Made by a program: the position numbers and the translations under genes | Assembly (NCBI GenBank): GCA_963787345.1 | Contig: CAWBCW010000027.1 | Span: 248,001 to 312,000, forward strand | DNA: 64,000 nucleotides | Direction of reading: 5' to 3' | Origin: Bacillus_BD sp963787345 | GTDB lineage: Bacteria > Bacillota > Bacilli > Bacillales > Cytobacillaceae | Shown here: positions 35,595 to 44,843 of the stretch, in pieces | Layout of the letters: every line of letters starts with the position of its first letter | Position numbering within the stretch: position 1 is the first letter of the stretch | The notes under the pieces: model-generated | Told to the model about the DNA's origin: nothing | Seen by the model: only the letters and a program-made list of their open reading frames with translations | Databases searched by the model: none

Positions 35595-36824
35595 TTATGT
35601 TCTATAGTTTCCATTAATTTCTACATATTCATAGGATAAGTCACATCCCCATGCTTTACCAACTGCATCCCCACAATGTAAATCAACAAAAATCTGGATA
35701 AAATCTTGTTGTAAATATTGGAGTGCCACATCTTCTGAAAATGGAACAGGTACGCTAGACTTCAACATTTCAATCGATCCGATCGACACGTCAACAGTTT
35801 CAGGATTCAAATAAGCTTTTGTTTGACCAACGGCTCCAATAATTCGGCCCCAATTGGCATCCGCCCCAAAAATAGCTGTTTTTACTAAACTTGAACCAAC
35901 CACTTGCTTCGCAACTATTCTTGCATCAAGCTCATTTTTCGCCCCTTTTACTTCTACCTCAATGAGCTTTGTCGCACCTTCTCCGTCTTTAGCAATTTGT
36001 TTCGCAAGACTTTCACTCGTTAATCTCAACATTTCTATAAAGATTGGCCATTCTGGATGTTCTGGTGTAAGAGAGTCATTTCCTGCTTTTCCGTTCGCAA
36101 GTACTAATACCGTATCATTAGTTGATGTGTCCCCATCAACGGTGATTTGATTAAAAGAAATGTCCGTTACTTCTTTTAATGCCTGTTGAAGAGCCTCTTG
36201 TGGAACATTTGCATCTGTTGTAATATATCCGAGCATCGTTGCCATATTTGGATGGATCATTCCAGACCCTTTTGCAGCCCCGCCCATCGTGACTGTTTTT
36301 CCATCAATTACTGCACAATAGCAGCTCGTTTTCATCACTGTATCTGTTGTAAGAATAGCCTTTTGAAAAGCAACAGTGTGGTCTTTTGATGAAACTGGAT
36401 TCAATTTTTCAATTCCTGTTTTAATCTTTTCCATTTCTAATGGAACGCCAATGACCCCTGTTGATGCAACAGCCACGAAGTGTTCCGGAATATTAAATTT
36501 ATCGGCTGTTACTGCTCTTATTTCATACGCATCTTTTAAACCTTGTTCGCCTGTACATGCATTTGCGCAGCCGCTATTTACAATGACTGCTTGAATGAGC
36601 CCTTCATGCGCAATGCTCTCTTGAGTTACTTTTAACGGTGCGGCTTGAAACTGATTGGTCGTATAGACTGCCGCTACTGTTGCAGGCACCTCACTAAAAA
36701 TAACGCCTAGATCTTTACGCTCTAATTTGATTCCTGCTTTTATCCCGTCTGCTGAAAATCCTTGCGGTGATAAGATTCCACCATCTTTCAATTCCTTTAT
36801 TAATTTATTCCCTACAGCATGCAC
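35595..36824 (-). CDS. argJ: Bifunctional ornithine acetyltransferase / N-acetylglutamate synthase
   Basis: A 409-residue self-cleaving enzyme. The autoproteolysis site is in GMIHPNMATMLG; cleavage before Thr gives two chains and frees the Thr nucleophile. The frame is open to 36857, but AAGGAGG lies eight bases before GTG 36824. It is separated from argC by 166 bases holding repeat copy B, whereas in B. subtilis the two genes nearly touch. Confidence 0.94.
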   Translation of the reverse strand: MHAVGNKLIKELKDGGILSPQGFSADGIKAGIKLERKDLGVIFSEVPATVAAVYTTNQFQAAPLKVTQESIAHEGLIQAVIVNSGCANACTGEQGLKDAYEIRAVTADKFNIPEHFVAVASTGVIGVPLEMEKIKTGIEKLNPVSSKDHTVAFQKAILTTDTVMKTSCYCAVIDGKTVTMGGAAKGSGMIHPNMATMLGYITTDANVPQEALQQALKEVTDISFNQITVDGDTSTNDTVLVLANGKAGNDSLTPEHPEWPIFIEMLRLTSESLAKQIAKDGEGATKLIEVEVKGAKNELDARIVAKQVVGSSLVKTAIFGADANWGRIIGAVGQTKAYLNPETVDVSIGSIEMLKSSVPVPFSEDVALQYLQQDFIQIFVDLHCGDAVGKAWGCDLSYEYVEINGNYRT

Positions 36825-36862
36825 ACACGTTACCTCCTTATAGTTTGTTATATACATAAGAC

Positions 36863-36990
36863 CAAATTCGTCTCGGCGAATTTTGCGCTAAAGATTTTAC
36901 TTTCGCTCGCGAAGGTATTCTTTCCTTTAAAAATCGCATGTCTACGCCGGAGACTTAACTTCATTAGTGGGATTCTGAATGAAGTTGAGT
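36863..36990 (+). repeat. Dispersed hairpin repeat, copy B (short form)
   Basis: Begins with CAAATTCG/CGGCGAATTTTG hairpin, then CGCTCGCGAAGGTATTCTTT, CGCCGGAGACTTAACTTC and a tail AGTGGGATTCTGAATGAAGTT. Matches copy A at 19176-19371 over the first part and at the very end, with the middle deleted. It fills the argC-argJ intercistronic gap. Confidence 0.75.
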
Positions 36991-38031
36991 TTAAGGATAC
37001 ATCGGGATAAAATCAATACCTGCCTTCTCATCTAATCCATTCATGATGTTCGCATTTTGAACGGCCTGACCGGCTGCGCCTTTCATCAAGTTGTCAATAA
37101 CAGATACAATCGTTAATCTCCCGGTTCTTTCATCAAGATGCATGCCAACATCACAATAGTTAGAGCCAGCTACTTCTTTTATCGCAGGATCCTGTCCGAT
37201 TGGGCGAATTCTTACAAATGGTGCCTTTTCATAGGTGTGCTGATAGAGCTCATGAATTTCCGTAATATCTTTTTCCTTTTCTAATTGAACATAAATGGTA
37301 GCCATAATCCCTCTAGAGATTGGTAGTAAGTGGGTAGAGAAAGTGATTGGCTGAATATCTTTATTCCAAATTTTTAATTGTTGTTCGATTTCTGGTATAT
37401 GTTGATGCTCATTAACTTTATATATTTTAAAGTTTTCCGCCATTTCTGCCATCATATTCATTCGCGATGGTTTCCTTCCCGCACCCGATGTTCCTGATTT
37501 CGCATCAATAATGATGGAAGAAGGTACAACCCAGTTTTCCTTGACGACAGGGGCTAAACCTAATAAAGCCGCGGTAGAGTAGCAGCCTGGATTAGAAATC
37601 CACTCTGCACTTTCAATGTTCTCACGGTTCCATTCTGACAGTCCATATACAGCTTTATCAATAAGCGGCTGTGGAGCAGGCTCATTCTTGTACCACTTTA
37701 TATAATCTTCTTGATTTTTCAAACGCAAATCACCTGACAAATCAATCACTTTTACGTGATGGGCTGCAAACTGAGCTGCAAGTTCACTTGAAACCCCTGA
37801 TGGTGTTGCAAAAAAGACGACATCAGATGTCTCAGCAATCTTCTCTGGATTAATCGTTTCTAATTTCTGCTTATTAATATCAAATAAATGCGGATATTCC
37901 GACGAAATCGGAGCCTCTCCTCTTGAAGAATGGATGGATTTTATATTAAAAACTGGATGGTTGTGCAAAATTCGCAATAATTCGATTCCACCGTAGCCTG
38001 TTGTTCCGATAACAGCAACATTCATTTTCAT
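36991..38031 (-). CDS. argC: N-acetyl-gamma-glutamyl-phosphate reductase
   Basis: A 346-residue NADPH-dependent reductase. The Rossmann loop GTTGYGG is at the N-terminus and the catalytic Cys is in NPGCYSTA near residue 149. GGAGG lies close upstream; the ATG at 38031 or the one two codons later are both possible. First gene of the arginine operon. Confidence 0.95.
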   Translation of the reverse strand: MKMNVAVIGTTGYGGIELLRILHNHPVFNIKSIHSSRGEAPISSEYPHLFDINKQKLETINPEKIAETSDVVFFATPSGVSSELAAQFAAHHVKVIDLSGDLRLKNQEDYIKWYKNEPAPQPLIDKAVYGLSEWNRENIESAEWISNPGCYSTAALLGLAPVVKENWVVPSSIIIDAKSGTSGAGRKPSRMNMMAEMAENFKIYKVNEHQHIPEIEQQLKIWNKDIQPITFSTHLLPISRGIMATIYVQLEKEKDITEIHELYQHTYEKAPFVRIRPIGQDPAIKEVAGSNYCDVGMHLDERTGRLTIVSVIDNLMKGAAGQAVQNANIMNGLDEKAGIDFIPMYP

Positions 38032-38054
38032 TTACCTCCATATAATTAACTGCT

Positions 38055-38132
38055 AATGAATATTTAATCATTTTTATTTATATTTATGAGTTTCATTCTT
38101 CTCATTATAAAAATATGTAACTATAAAATCAA
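38055..38132 (-). promoter_or_regulatory. argC promoter and ARG box
   Basis: TTGATT (38127-38132) and TATAAT (38104-38109) are 17 bases apart on the minus strand. At 38055-38072 is AATGAATATTTAATCATT, an 18-base near-palindrome close to the ArgR/AhrC half-site pattern TGAATNNNNATTCA, lying about 25-40 bases downstream of the expected start. Arginine repression is likely. Confidence 0.7.
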
Positions 38133-38395
38133 TGTTTTTCACAAAATAATTATTTGAATACAAAACACTATAAAAAAAGTATAATATAATATAAGATAAA
38201 GTTATTCTTTTTTACACCTTTCAATTCCTATTAAATCGTTTTATACTTCTATATTAAGTAATTTTATAAAAACAATTAATAATTAATAGAACTTTTTTTA
38301 TATTACAATAACTTTTAACGGAAGTTTTTTATGGGACCGAACTATATTTTATATGAGTGATGTCCTACATTTCCGTAAAAAAAGGTGGTTATAAG

Positions 38396-39091
38396 ATGCA
38401 ACCCATTCAAGAAGTAACTGGAGAACTTTCTCAACTTTTAGAACAGTATATTCATCATGAAAGTAAAGTTGAGAAAGGAGACTTTTTATATCAAGAAGGC
38501 GAAATCGCTTCCGAACTGTATATTATTCGCAGTGGTAAGGTTAAAGTAAGTAAATTAACACCTGATGGCAGCGAACTGACATTAAGGTTATGTTCCACAG
38601 ATGACATTGTTGGTGAATTATCTTTAGGTTGCCCAAATACACATCATAAATTAAATGCAAAGGTACTAGAAGAGGGGAAAGTAGCGATTATTTATAGGAA
38701 TGATTTAGAGCAGCACCTTCTTTCAGATAATAGATTAGCACTCGAATTTATGAAGTGGTTAAGTAGACAAAATGAAATCACTCAAAGTAAACTTCGTGAC
38801 CTAATCTTAAAAGGGAAAAAAGGAGCCCTGTACTCTACATTGGTTCGTCTTACAAATAGTTATGGAATCAATACAGATTCTGGTATCCTCATCGACCACG
38901 CCTTAACGAACCAAGAAATCGCCAATTTTTGCGGGACTTCTAGGGAAGTGATTAACCGTCTACTTAGTGATTTACGAAAAGTCGAAGTCATTTCAGTTGA
39001 TAAAGGCATGATCACTATCCATGACCTTAATTATTTAAAATCGGAAATTAACTGTGAAAACTGTCCGGCGTATATTTGTACAATTGAATAG
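38396..39091 (+). CDS. fnr: Fnr oxygen-sensing regulator (Bacillus type, C-terminal Fe-S cluster)
   Basis: A 231-residue Crp/Fnr regulator. A cyclic-nucleotide-binding-like beta barrel (about 15-115) is followed by a dimer helix and a helix-turn-helix with TSREVINRLLSDL near 181-193. The C-terminus has C220-x2-C223-x4-C228, the spacing of the 4Fe-4S ligands in B. subtilis Fnr; Asp135 may be the fourth ligand. GGTGG before 38396 sets the start over 38357. It sits beside molybdenum cofactor genes, and an Fnr box lies before moaA. Confidence 0.92.
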   Translation: MQPIQEVTGELSQLLEQYIHHESKVEKGDFLYQEGEIASELYIIRSGKVKVSKLTPDGSELTLRLCSTDDIVGELSLGCPNTHHKLNAKVLEEGKVAIIYRNDLEQHLLSDNRLALEFMKWLSRQNEITQSKLRDLILKGKKGALYSTLVRLTNSYGINTDSGILIDHALTNQEIANFCGTSREVINRLLSDLRKVEVISVDKGMITIHDLNYLKSEINCENCPAYICTIE

Positions 39092-39096
39092 TGATT

Positions 39097-39126
39097 AAAG
39101 GCTGATCCCTAGAAGGATCAGCCTTT
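39097..39126 (+). terminator. Terminator of fnr
   Basis: AAAGGCTGATCC and GGATCAGCCTTT form the stem, followed by T residues; also usable for mobB on the other strand. Confidence 0.88.
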
Positions 39127-39135
39127 TAAATAAGG

Positions 39136-39645
39136 CTACATTTGCTGTTCTAAAAAATCAGCTAGCCATTTGACGGCTCTCTGGTCCTCTCGATGAAAGG
39201 AAACCCTATCTGTATTTGGAATCCAATCTTGATATAATACAAGTTCGATTCCGTTTAAGTCACTTAAAAGCTCGGAATCCCCTTCATCGCGTATAAAGAC
39301 TGCTTTTGGAAAGCGTTCATACTTATAACCTTCAATAAGGATTAAATCCGGTTCGACCGTAGAGATCAATTTTATTTTATCTTCTAAGGAACTATGGCTA
39401 TTTTCTATTTGTAATAGTAGTCTGCCGCCACCTTCTACTAAAGAAGCTGCCGCCCCTGAAACGATATGACTCGATGAATCTTTTTCCTTCACTATAGTCG
39501 GTTTACCTCCATGGCCATGATGCTTAATCGTAACCGTCTTTATCCCCCTATTTTTGAAATGGGATAATAAACGATTGACAAAAGTCGTTTTTCCACTATT
39601 TTGGTAACCGACAATTTGAAAAATAAATGGGTTTACCAAGGCCAT
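39136..39645 (-). CDS. mobB: Molybdopterin-guanine dinucleotide biosynthesis protein MobB
   Basis: A 169-residue P-loop GTPase-like protein (GYQNSGKTT near residue 13) involved in dinucleotide attachment to molybdopterin. It overlaps the end of moeA by 13 bases, so the two are translationally coupled. The DLILIEGYKYE block is typical of MobB. Confidence 0.93.
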   Translation of the reverse strand: MALVNPFIFQIVGYQNSGKTTFVNRLLSHFKNRGIKTVTIKHHGHGGKPTIVKEKDSSSHIVSGAAASLVEGGGRLLLQIENSHSSLEDKIKLISTVEPDLILIEGYKYERFPKAVFIRDEGDSELLSDLNGIELVLYQDWIPNTDRVSFHREDQRAVKWLADFLEQQM

Positions 39646-40898
39646 TGGCTCCCGACAACATCTTCAAGCAAAAGGACATCTACTTCATCGCCTGACGTAA
39701 ACCCGCGAGTACCTCCAGGTAAAACAATTAATGAATTCGCTCCTGCTAAACTCATCACAATATTAGACTTATCCATTCGATTAGGCTCTACGACTAGCCT
39801 TCCCTCTGATGCCGAAAGTGTACTTCGAACAAACCGCGTGAACGGATTGGCTTTAGGAAAATCGGCTTGTAACACAGCTTTCTCTTTTCGCAAATGCGGT
39901 TTAGGAGAAAATAGCATTGTTCTTAGGATCGGTCTTGTCAATAACTCAAAACCTACATAGCATGCTGAAGGATTCCCCGATAGTCCAAAAAGAAGTTTCC
40001 CCTGAAGCTGTGCAACCGTTGTAACACTTCCTGGACGCATGGCAATTTTATTGAATAAAACTTCCGCCCCAAGTTTTTCATATATTTCTGGAAGCAAATC
40101 AAAATCTCCTACTGAAACACCACCTGTTGTAATTAACATATCTACCTCAGGAAGCACTTTACTGATGGCTTCGAAACAAGGATCAAGTTCATCTTGTAAA
40201 CTGCCATAATAACGGACTTCTGCTCCAACCCGTTCAATTTGAGCCATAATCATATGAGAGTTACTATTGCGAATTTTCCCCGGCTGCAGCGGTTCATCTA
40301 CATTTAACAATTCTGTTCCAGTAGCAAAAAGTCCGACAATTGGTTTTTTCGCAACGGGTACTTTTGCATATCCAAAAGTCGCCAGCATCGCTTGAACACC
40401 CGGATTAATGAATGTTCCTTTTTTAACAAGGACTTCCCCTTCTTTTGCATCTTCTCCGCAAAACGAGACATTATCTCCCTTTTGATAACTTCTTTTAATT
40501 GTTATGTATGGTTTCCCTTCCTTTTCTAATTCCTTCACTAACTCAAGCATCACGACTGCATCACTGCCCTCTGGCATTTGTGCACCAGTCATGATTCGAA
40601 TTACTTGAAAAGGCCCCAAGACTTTCGTGCTGACAGCGCCTGCACCAATATGATCAATCACTTCAAATTCAACCGAATTGGAAAGAGACGCCTCTTTTGT
40701 GTCAATCGAACGTATAGCAAATCCATCATATGGTGACTTATCAAACGGCGGAACATGATTGGTTGCAACTAAATCTTGTGATAAATAGCGTCCGTAGCTC
40801 TCATCAATGGATACATATTCGTTGATTCCTTGTTTTTCATAAGCGACTACCCTTCGAACTGCGTCACCCACTGATATTGGTGTTCTTTTTTCGACCAT
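39633..40898 (-). CDS. moeA: Molybdopterin molybdenumtransferase
   Basis: A 421-residue MoeA that inserts molybdate into adenylylated molybdopterin. The N-terminal PFDKSPYDGFAIR segment, the central ITTGGVSVGDFD domain and the LSGNPSA block are all present. It is upstream of and overlaps mobB. A weak AGGGG lies before the start. Confidence 0.95.
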   Translation of the reverse strand: MVEKRTPISVGDAVRRVVAYEKQGINEYVSIDESYGRYLSQDLVATNHVPPFDKSPYDGFAIRSIDTKEASLSNSVEFEVIDHIGAGAVSTKVLGPFQVIRIMTGAQMPEGSDAVVMLELVKELEKEGKPYITIKRSYQKGDNVSFCGEDAKEGEVLVKKGTFINPGVQAMLATFGYAKVPVAKKPIVGLFATGTELLNVDEPLQPGKIRNSNSHMIMAQIERVGAEVRYYGSLQDELDPCFEAISKVLPEVDMLITTGGVSVGDFDLLPEIYEKLGAEVLFNKIAMRPGSVTTVAQLQGKLLFGLSGNPSACYVGFELLTRPILRTMLFSPKPHLRKEKAVLQADFPKANPFTRFVRSTLSASEGRLVVEPNRMDKSNIVMSLAGANSLIVLPGGTRGFTSGDEVDVLLLEDVVGSQWPW

Positions 40899-41023
40899 AA
40901 TACCCCTCCTATACTTTATACCATTTTATTACTATTATAGCTTTTTTCTATATAAAACAATAATTTCCATCATATATTCTTTCCTGTTTCTAATGAAATC
41001 GGCTACATACTTATGATTATATA

Positions 41024-41048
41024 GAAAAAACCCCTTGACAAGGGGTTT
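41024..41048 (-). terminator. Terminator of moaA
   Basis: AAACCCCTTGTCAAGGGGTTT directly after the moaA stop on the minus strand, followed by TTT; it insulates moeA from moaA transcription. Confidence 0.88.
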
Positions 41049-42063
41049 AGCCGCCAATATATGACATTTCGATTTTCTTTCGATTTGCTACGGTTTCAGC
41101 TGTTCGTTCTTCAGAATATCTATCCGTTCTTCCATGCCATATTTCAGTTACACGATTCCGAATTTCTTCATCAGATGCACCATCTCGCATAAAGTCACGG
41201 ATGTCATGGCCATTTCCGTTAAACAAACAGGTAAATATTTGTCCATTAGCAGACAAGCGCGATCTTGTACAAGTTGAACAAAATGCCTCAGATACGGAAG
41301 TAATAAAGCCTACCTGGACACCATTATCTTTATATTTGTAACGCTTGGCCACTTCTCCATAATAGTCAGGATAAAGGGATTCTAACTCAAAATGATCTTT
41401 CAAGATGTAATAGATTTCCTTTTTCGTAAGGACATCATCCATTTTCCACCCATTTGTACTGCCAACATCCATATACTCAATAAACCGTAGTTGCAAGCCT
41501 TCATCTTTACAAAACTGAGCCATCGGGATAATTTCAGAGTCGTTCAAACCTTTTTTAACCACCATGTTAATTTTTATTCCCAGTCCGGCTTCCTGGGCAG
41601 CTTTAATTCCTTTTAAAACGGGCTTTGTCCCGACATTACGACCATTGATTTTACCGAATAACTCATCCTTTAAGCTATCTAAACTAATATTTACACGTAC
41701 TAAGCCTGCGTCTTTTAAAGACTGAGCATACTTTGGCAAATAGACACCGTTTGTCGTTAAAGCGATATCTTGAAGTCCCTCAATAGAGTTTAATTTTTCT
41801 ACTAAAACAGGCAAATCCTGTCGCAATAAAGGTTCGCCGCCTGTCAACCGGATTTTCTCAACTCCAAGGTTAATAAAAATCCGCGCCAATCGTTCGATCT
41901 CTTCAAATGTAAGCAATTCTTCCTTAGGTAAAAAGGCAAAATCAGGGCCAAACAAATCGGCGGGCATACAATATTGACACCGGAAGTTGCAACGGTCTAT
42001 AACAGATATACGTAAATCCCTTAACGGTCGATTTAATTTATCTTTTATTATTTCTTTTGTCAT
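41047..42063 (-). CDS. moaA: GTP 3',8-cyclase MoaA (radical SAM)
   Basis: A 338-residue radical SAM enzyme for the first step of molybdopterin synthesis. The cluster motif CNFRCQYC (CxxxCxxC) is near residue 26. The second cluster is CSTC plus a later Cys (about 265-282). The protein ends in the required GlyGly. An Fnr-type operator lies about 235 bases upstream, suggesting anaerobic induction. Confidence 0.96.
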   Translation of the reverse strand: MTKEIIKDKLNRPLRDLRISVIDRCNFRCQYCMPADLFGPDFAFLPKEELLTFEEIERLARIFINLGVEKIRLTGGEPLLRQDLPVLVEKLNSIEGLQDIALTTNGVYLPKYAQSLKDAGLVRVNISLDSLKDELFGKINGRNVGTKPVLKGIKAAQEAGLGIKINMVVKKGLNDSEIIPMAQFCKDEGLQLRFIEYMDVGSTNGWKMDDVLTKKEIYYILKDHFELESLYPDYYGEVAKRYKYKDNGVQVGFITSVSEAFCSTCTRSRLSANGQIFTCLFNGNGHDIRDFMRDGASDEEIRNRVTEIWHGRTDRYSEERTAETVANRKKIEMSYIGG

Positions 42064-42268
42064 TTAGTCAACTCCTTTAGAGAGCTCCATATTCCCAGCA
42101 GTTGCATGAATTACTGTCTATTAAATAAGTATCTTCTATATAATTATAACTTGTTTAGTTCCCTATTTCGAAACAAAGATTTTACCAAATAAATATTAAT
42201 GTAAAAATATATAAATACAATTTTACATTAAAACCATTATATAATAAATAATTGTGCCTATATGTTCT

Positions 42269-42311
42269 ATTTTATAGCACTTGATTCACCTTGGGAGTGA
42301 GTTTGGTCACA
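42269..42311 (-). promoter_or_regulatory. Fnr-dependent promoter candidate upstream of moaA
   Basis: On the minus strand TGTGACCAAACTCACT (42296-42311) fits the Fnr/Crp box TGTGA-N6-TCACA/T at every defined position. TAAAAT at 42269-42274 places the box centre at about -41.5, the class II geometry known for B. subtilis Fnr. No good -35 is needed or seen. The leader to moaA would be about 200 bases. Confidence 0.72.
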
Positions 42312-42337
42312 ATAACTATGTTTGGATTTATTTAAAT

Positions 42338-42365
42338 AAAAAAACCGACAAGAAATGTCGGTTTT
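42338..42365 (-). terminator. Terminator of yitW
   Basis: AAACCGACA and TGTCGGTTT flank a short loop after the yitW stop, with a T-run on the minus strand. Confidence 0.85.
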
Positions 42366-42381
42366 AAATCAGATGTATCTT

Positions 42382-42690
42382 TTATTGAACTCCTAATGCA
42401 ATTTTTGCATATCTGGACATTTTATCTTTTGTCCATGGAGGACTCCAAACAATATTAACTTGCGTAGCATTTACTTCCGGAATCTCGCTTACAGCAGATT
42501 CTACTTCGCTTACAATCTGTCCAGCCATAGGGCAACCCATTGACGTTAATGTCATATCAACGATTAAGATCCCTTCATCGTTCATTTTCACATCATAAAC
42601 TAAACCTAAATTCACAATATCTATACCAAGTTCAGGGTCCACGACATTTTCTAGAGCACCCATAATATTATCCTTTAATTCTTGTTCCAT
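42382..42690 (-). CDS. yitW: DUF59/MIP18-family Fe-S assembly protein (YitW)
   Basis: A 102-residue protein with the DPELGIDIVNLGLVYDV and TSMGCPM blocks of the SufT/PaaD family; the Cys in MGCP is the family's conserved residue. It probably helps Fe-S cluster maturation. AGGAGGT precedes the start. It is downstream of yitV, as in B. subtilis. Confidence 0.9.
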   Translation of the reverse strand: MEQELKDNIMGALENVVDPELGIDIVNLGLVYDVKMNDEGILIVDMTLTSMGCPMAGQIVSEVESAVSEIPEVNATQVNIVWSPPWTKDKMSRYAKIALGVQ

Positions 42691-42740
42691 TTATAAAACC
42701 TCCTATTCTTCTACTATCATAACAAATCAAACTCGATTGT

Positions 42741-43511
42741 TTAAGCAAGATGCTTTTCAAACCATGCTACCGTTTGAAGTAGCCCTTCCCTGCTTACTTT
42801 ATGACCCGATTTTTCATCGACAATGAATTGTAATTTTCCCGGTGTATCTTGATAATCGGGTTTGATTTTCTCATAAAAATCATACGTATAAGTAAACGGA
42901 ACTATTGGATCCTGCTTGCCGTGCCAAAAAAGAAGCGGTCTCCCATTTAGTTTTTCAGGATTTTTGCTTAAATCGAAGGTGTTGATGGCATTAAGAAGGT
43001 AATCAATTTCATCCTGTTTTAATGGCAATTGAACACCATTTTTCTTTAACGTTTCTAGCTGCCATAAAGCAAACTTTTCATACGACGGCATGCCCATTAA
43101 ACTAACCGCAGCCTTTATCCATTGGTACTGTGTTAATGAACCTAGTGTGACCATCCCACCCATTGAAGTACCAACTAAACCAATTCGCGCAGGATCAATT
43201 AATTGCTCGTCTTCAAAAGACTGGCGAATCGTATCTAGTTCCCTGATTGATTGCAAGATAATTTCCCAAAAGCGGACTGCCAGTTGTTCAGTACTAAGAT
43301 TCTCACTGCGCTCACCATGATAGGCTGCTTCTGGTAATACCACACGCATTCCCTTTTCAGCTAATAAATAAGCATAATGTAAATTATGTTCTTTTGCACT
43401 AGTGAACCCATGTTCAAAAATAACGACTGGAAGTTGATCCTGGTATTGATCCTTTTGTGCTAAATGTAAAACAGGAATTCCATTAATATGCTTATTTTCT
43501 ACTAAAATCAA
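42741..43511 (-). CDS. yitV: Alpha/beta hydrolase, esterase (YitV)
   Basis: A 256-residue serine hydrolase. The nucleophile is in GTSMGG near residue 115; the late Asp is in GKQDPIVP and His in SGHKVSREG, a complete triad in order. No signal peptide. Natural substrate unknown. Divergent from yitU. Confidence 0.88.
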   Translation of the reverse strand: MILVENKHINGIPVLHLAQKDQYQDQLPVVIFEHGFTSAKEHNLHYAYLLAEKGMRVVLPEAAYHGERSENLSTEQLAVRFWEIILQSIRELDTIRQSFEDEQLIDPARIGLVGTSMGGMVTLGSLTQYQWIKAAVSLMGMPSYEKFALWQLETLKKNGVQLPLKQDEIDYLLNAINTFDLSKNPEKLNGRPLLFWHGKQDPIVPFTYTYDFYEKIKPDYQDTPGKLQFIVDEKSGHKVSREGLLQTVAWFEKHLA

Positions 43512-43716
43512 CTCAACAATCCCCCAAACCTTTTATAAAGATATTTTCACAAAAAAAGATTATACTAATACTAAGACCGTTTATATATAAATCAAATTCA
43601 TTACGTTTCATCAGATAACTACTTCAAGTTCTTACCATTTCAGTTTAACATGTAGATTTTTGTTTTCCAAAAGGATTACACTCATATATAAAGAATTTGA
43701 CAAAAGGGGAGTTAAA

Positions 43717-44535
43717 ATGGCAGAGAAACATTTAATCGTACTGGATTTAGATGGAACATTATTAAAAGATGATAAAACCATTTCAGCTAAAACGAAGCAA
43801 GTACTCTTCAAGGCCAAAGAAGCGGGTCATGAAGTGATGATTGCAACTGGCAGACCATACCGCTCTTCGGAAATGTATTATCATGAGTTAGAATTAACAT
43901 CACCTGTTGTCAATTTCAATGGAGCTTTCGTTCACCACCCGAAAGATCGTAGTTTCGGTATCCACCATACCCCTTTAGATATGTCTGTAGCAAAAGACAT
44001 TGTTGATGCTTGCAACTCTTTCAATTTTCACAATATCATTGCAGAAGTAATTGATGATGTATACATGCATTACCATGATGAAAAACTACTGCAAATCTTT
44101 GGCTATGGTAACCCAAATATTACAACTGGAGATTTACGGGAATTTTTAAAAACCTCACCTACGAGCTTATTAATTCATTCTGAAAAAGAACAAGTAAAGG
44201 AAATTCGTCAACATTTAGCATCTGTGCATGCTGAAGTCATTGAACATAGAAGTTGGGGAGATCCGTTCCCTGTAGTCGAAATTGTCAAACATGGGCTTAA
44301 TAAAGCTGTCGGTCTACAGCATGCGTCCCAATATTTTGGAATTCCTCGTGACCGTATTATTGCTTTTGGAGATGAGGATAACGATTTAGAAATGATTGAA
44401 TATGCCGGCTACGGGGTTGCAATGGGTAATGCAATTGATGATTTAAAAAATATTGCTAAAGAAGTAACGTATACGAATGAAGAAGATGGAATTGGACATT
44501 ATTTAAATGATTTGTTAAATTTAAAAGCCATTTAG
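43717..44535 (+). CDS. yitU: Cof-type HAD phosphatase (YitU)
   Basis: A 272-residue HAD hydrolase. The nucleophile Asp is in DLDGTLL near residue 9, with a C2 cap and GDEDNDLEMI near 213 for Mg2+. Bacillus relatives act on sugar phosphates or flavin phosphates. AGGGGAG before 43717 sets the start; the frame extension to 43660 lacks a ribosome site. Confidence 0.9.
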   Translation: MAEKHLIVLDLDGTLLKDDKTISAKTKQVLFKAKEAGHEVMIATGRPYRSSEMYYHELELTSPVVNFNGAFVHHPKDRSFGIHHTPLDMSVAKDIVDACNSFNFHNIIAEVIDDVYMHYHDEKLLQIFGYGNPNITTGDLREFLKTSPTSLLIHSEKEQVKEIRQHLASVHAEVIEHRSWGDPFPVVEIVKHGLNKAVGLQHASQYFGIPRDRIIAFGDEDNDLEMIEYAGYGVAMGNAIDDLKNIAKEVTYTNEEDGIGHYLNDLLNLKAI

Positions 44536-44843
44536 GAAAAGAAAACAATCAGATAAGTGAAACTTTCATCAGTGGGAGTTTTCTTTCATCTTCCACCTAT
44601 CTTCTTTTGTTGTACTCAGAATCTTGAAGCTGGGGCTTACTGCCTGTTAAGCCTCATAACCTCAATTGCTATAAGAGGTTTTGTTAAATAATATTGTTTA
44701 ACAAAACCTTTTTTTGTATTCAAATCAAATCGCCTTTAGTGACCTTAACTTCCTTCCAAACGTTCCCATATTATTTCTCATATATCTGAAACATACTAGA
44801 AGTGAAGCGTTTTGCTTCAATACTCTTTTTGGAGGAGATTCGA
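44536..44843. other. Intergenic region between yitU and the small gene at 44844
   Basis: No supported gene. It holds a GC-richer structured patch at about 44615-44670 and then a strong terminator at 44676-44715 (AGGTTTTGTTAAA with TTTAACAAAACCT and a T-run). Confidence 0.6.
44676..44715 (+). terminator. Terminator downstream of yitU
   Basis: AGGTTTTGTTAAA and TTTAACAAAACCT form the stem; seven T residues follow. Confidence 0.85.
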
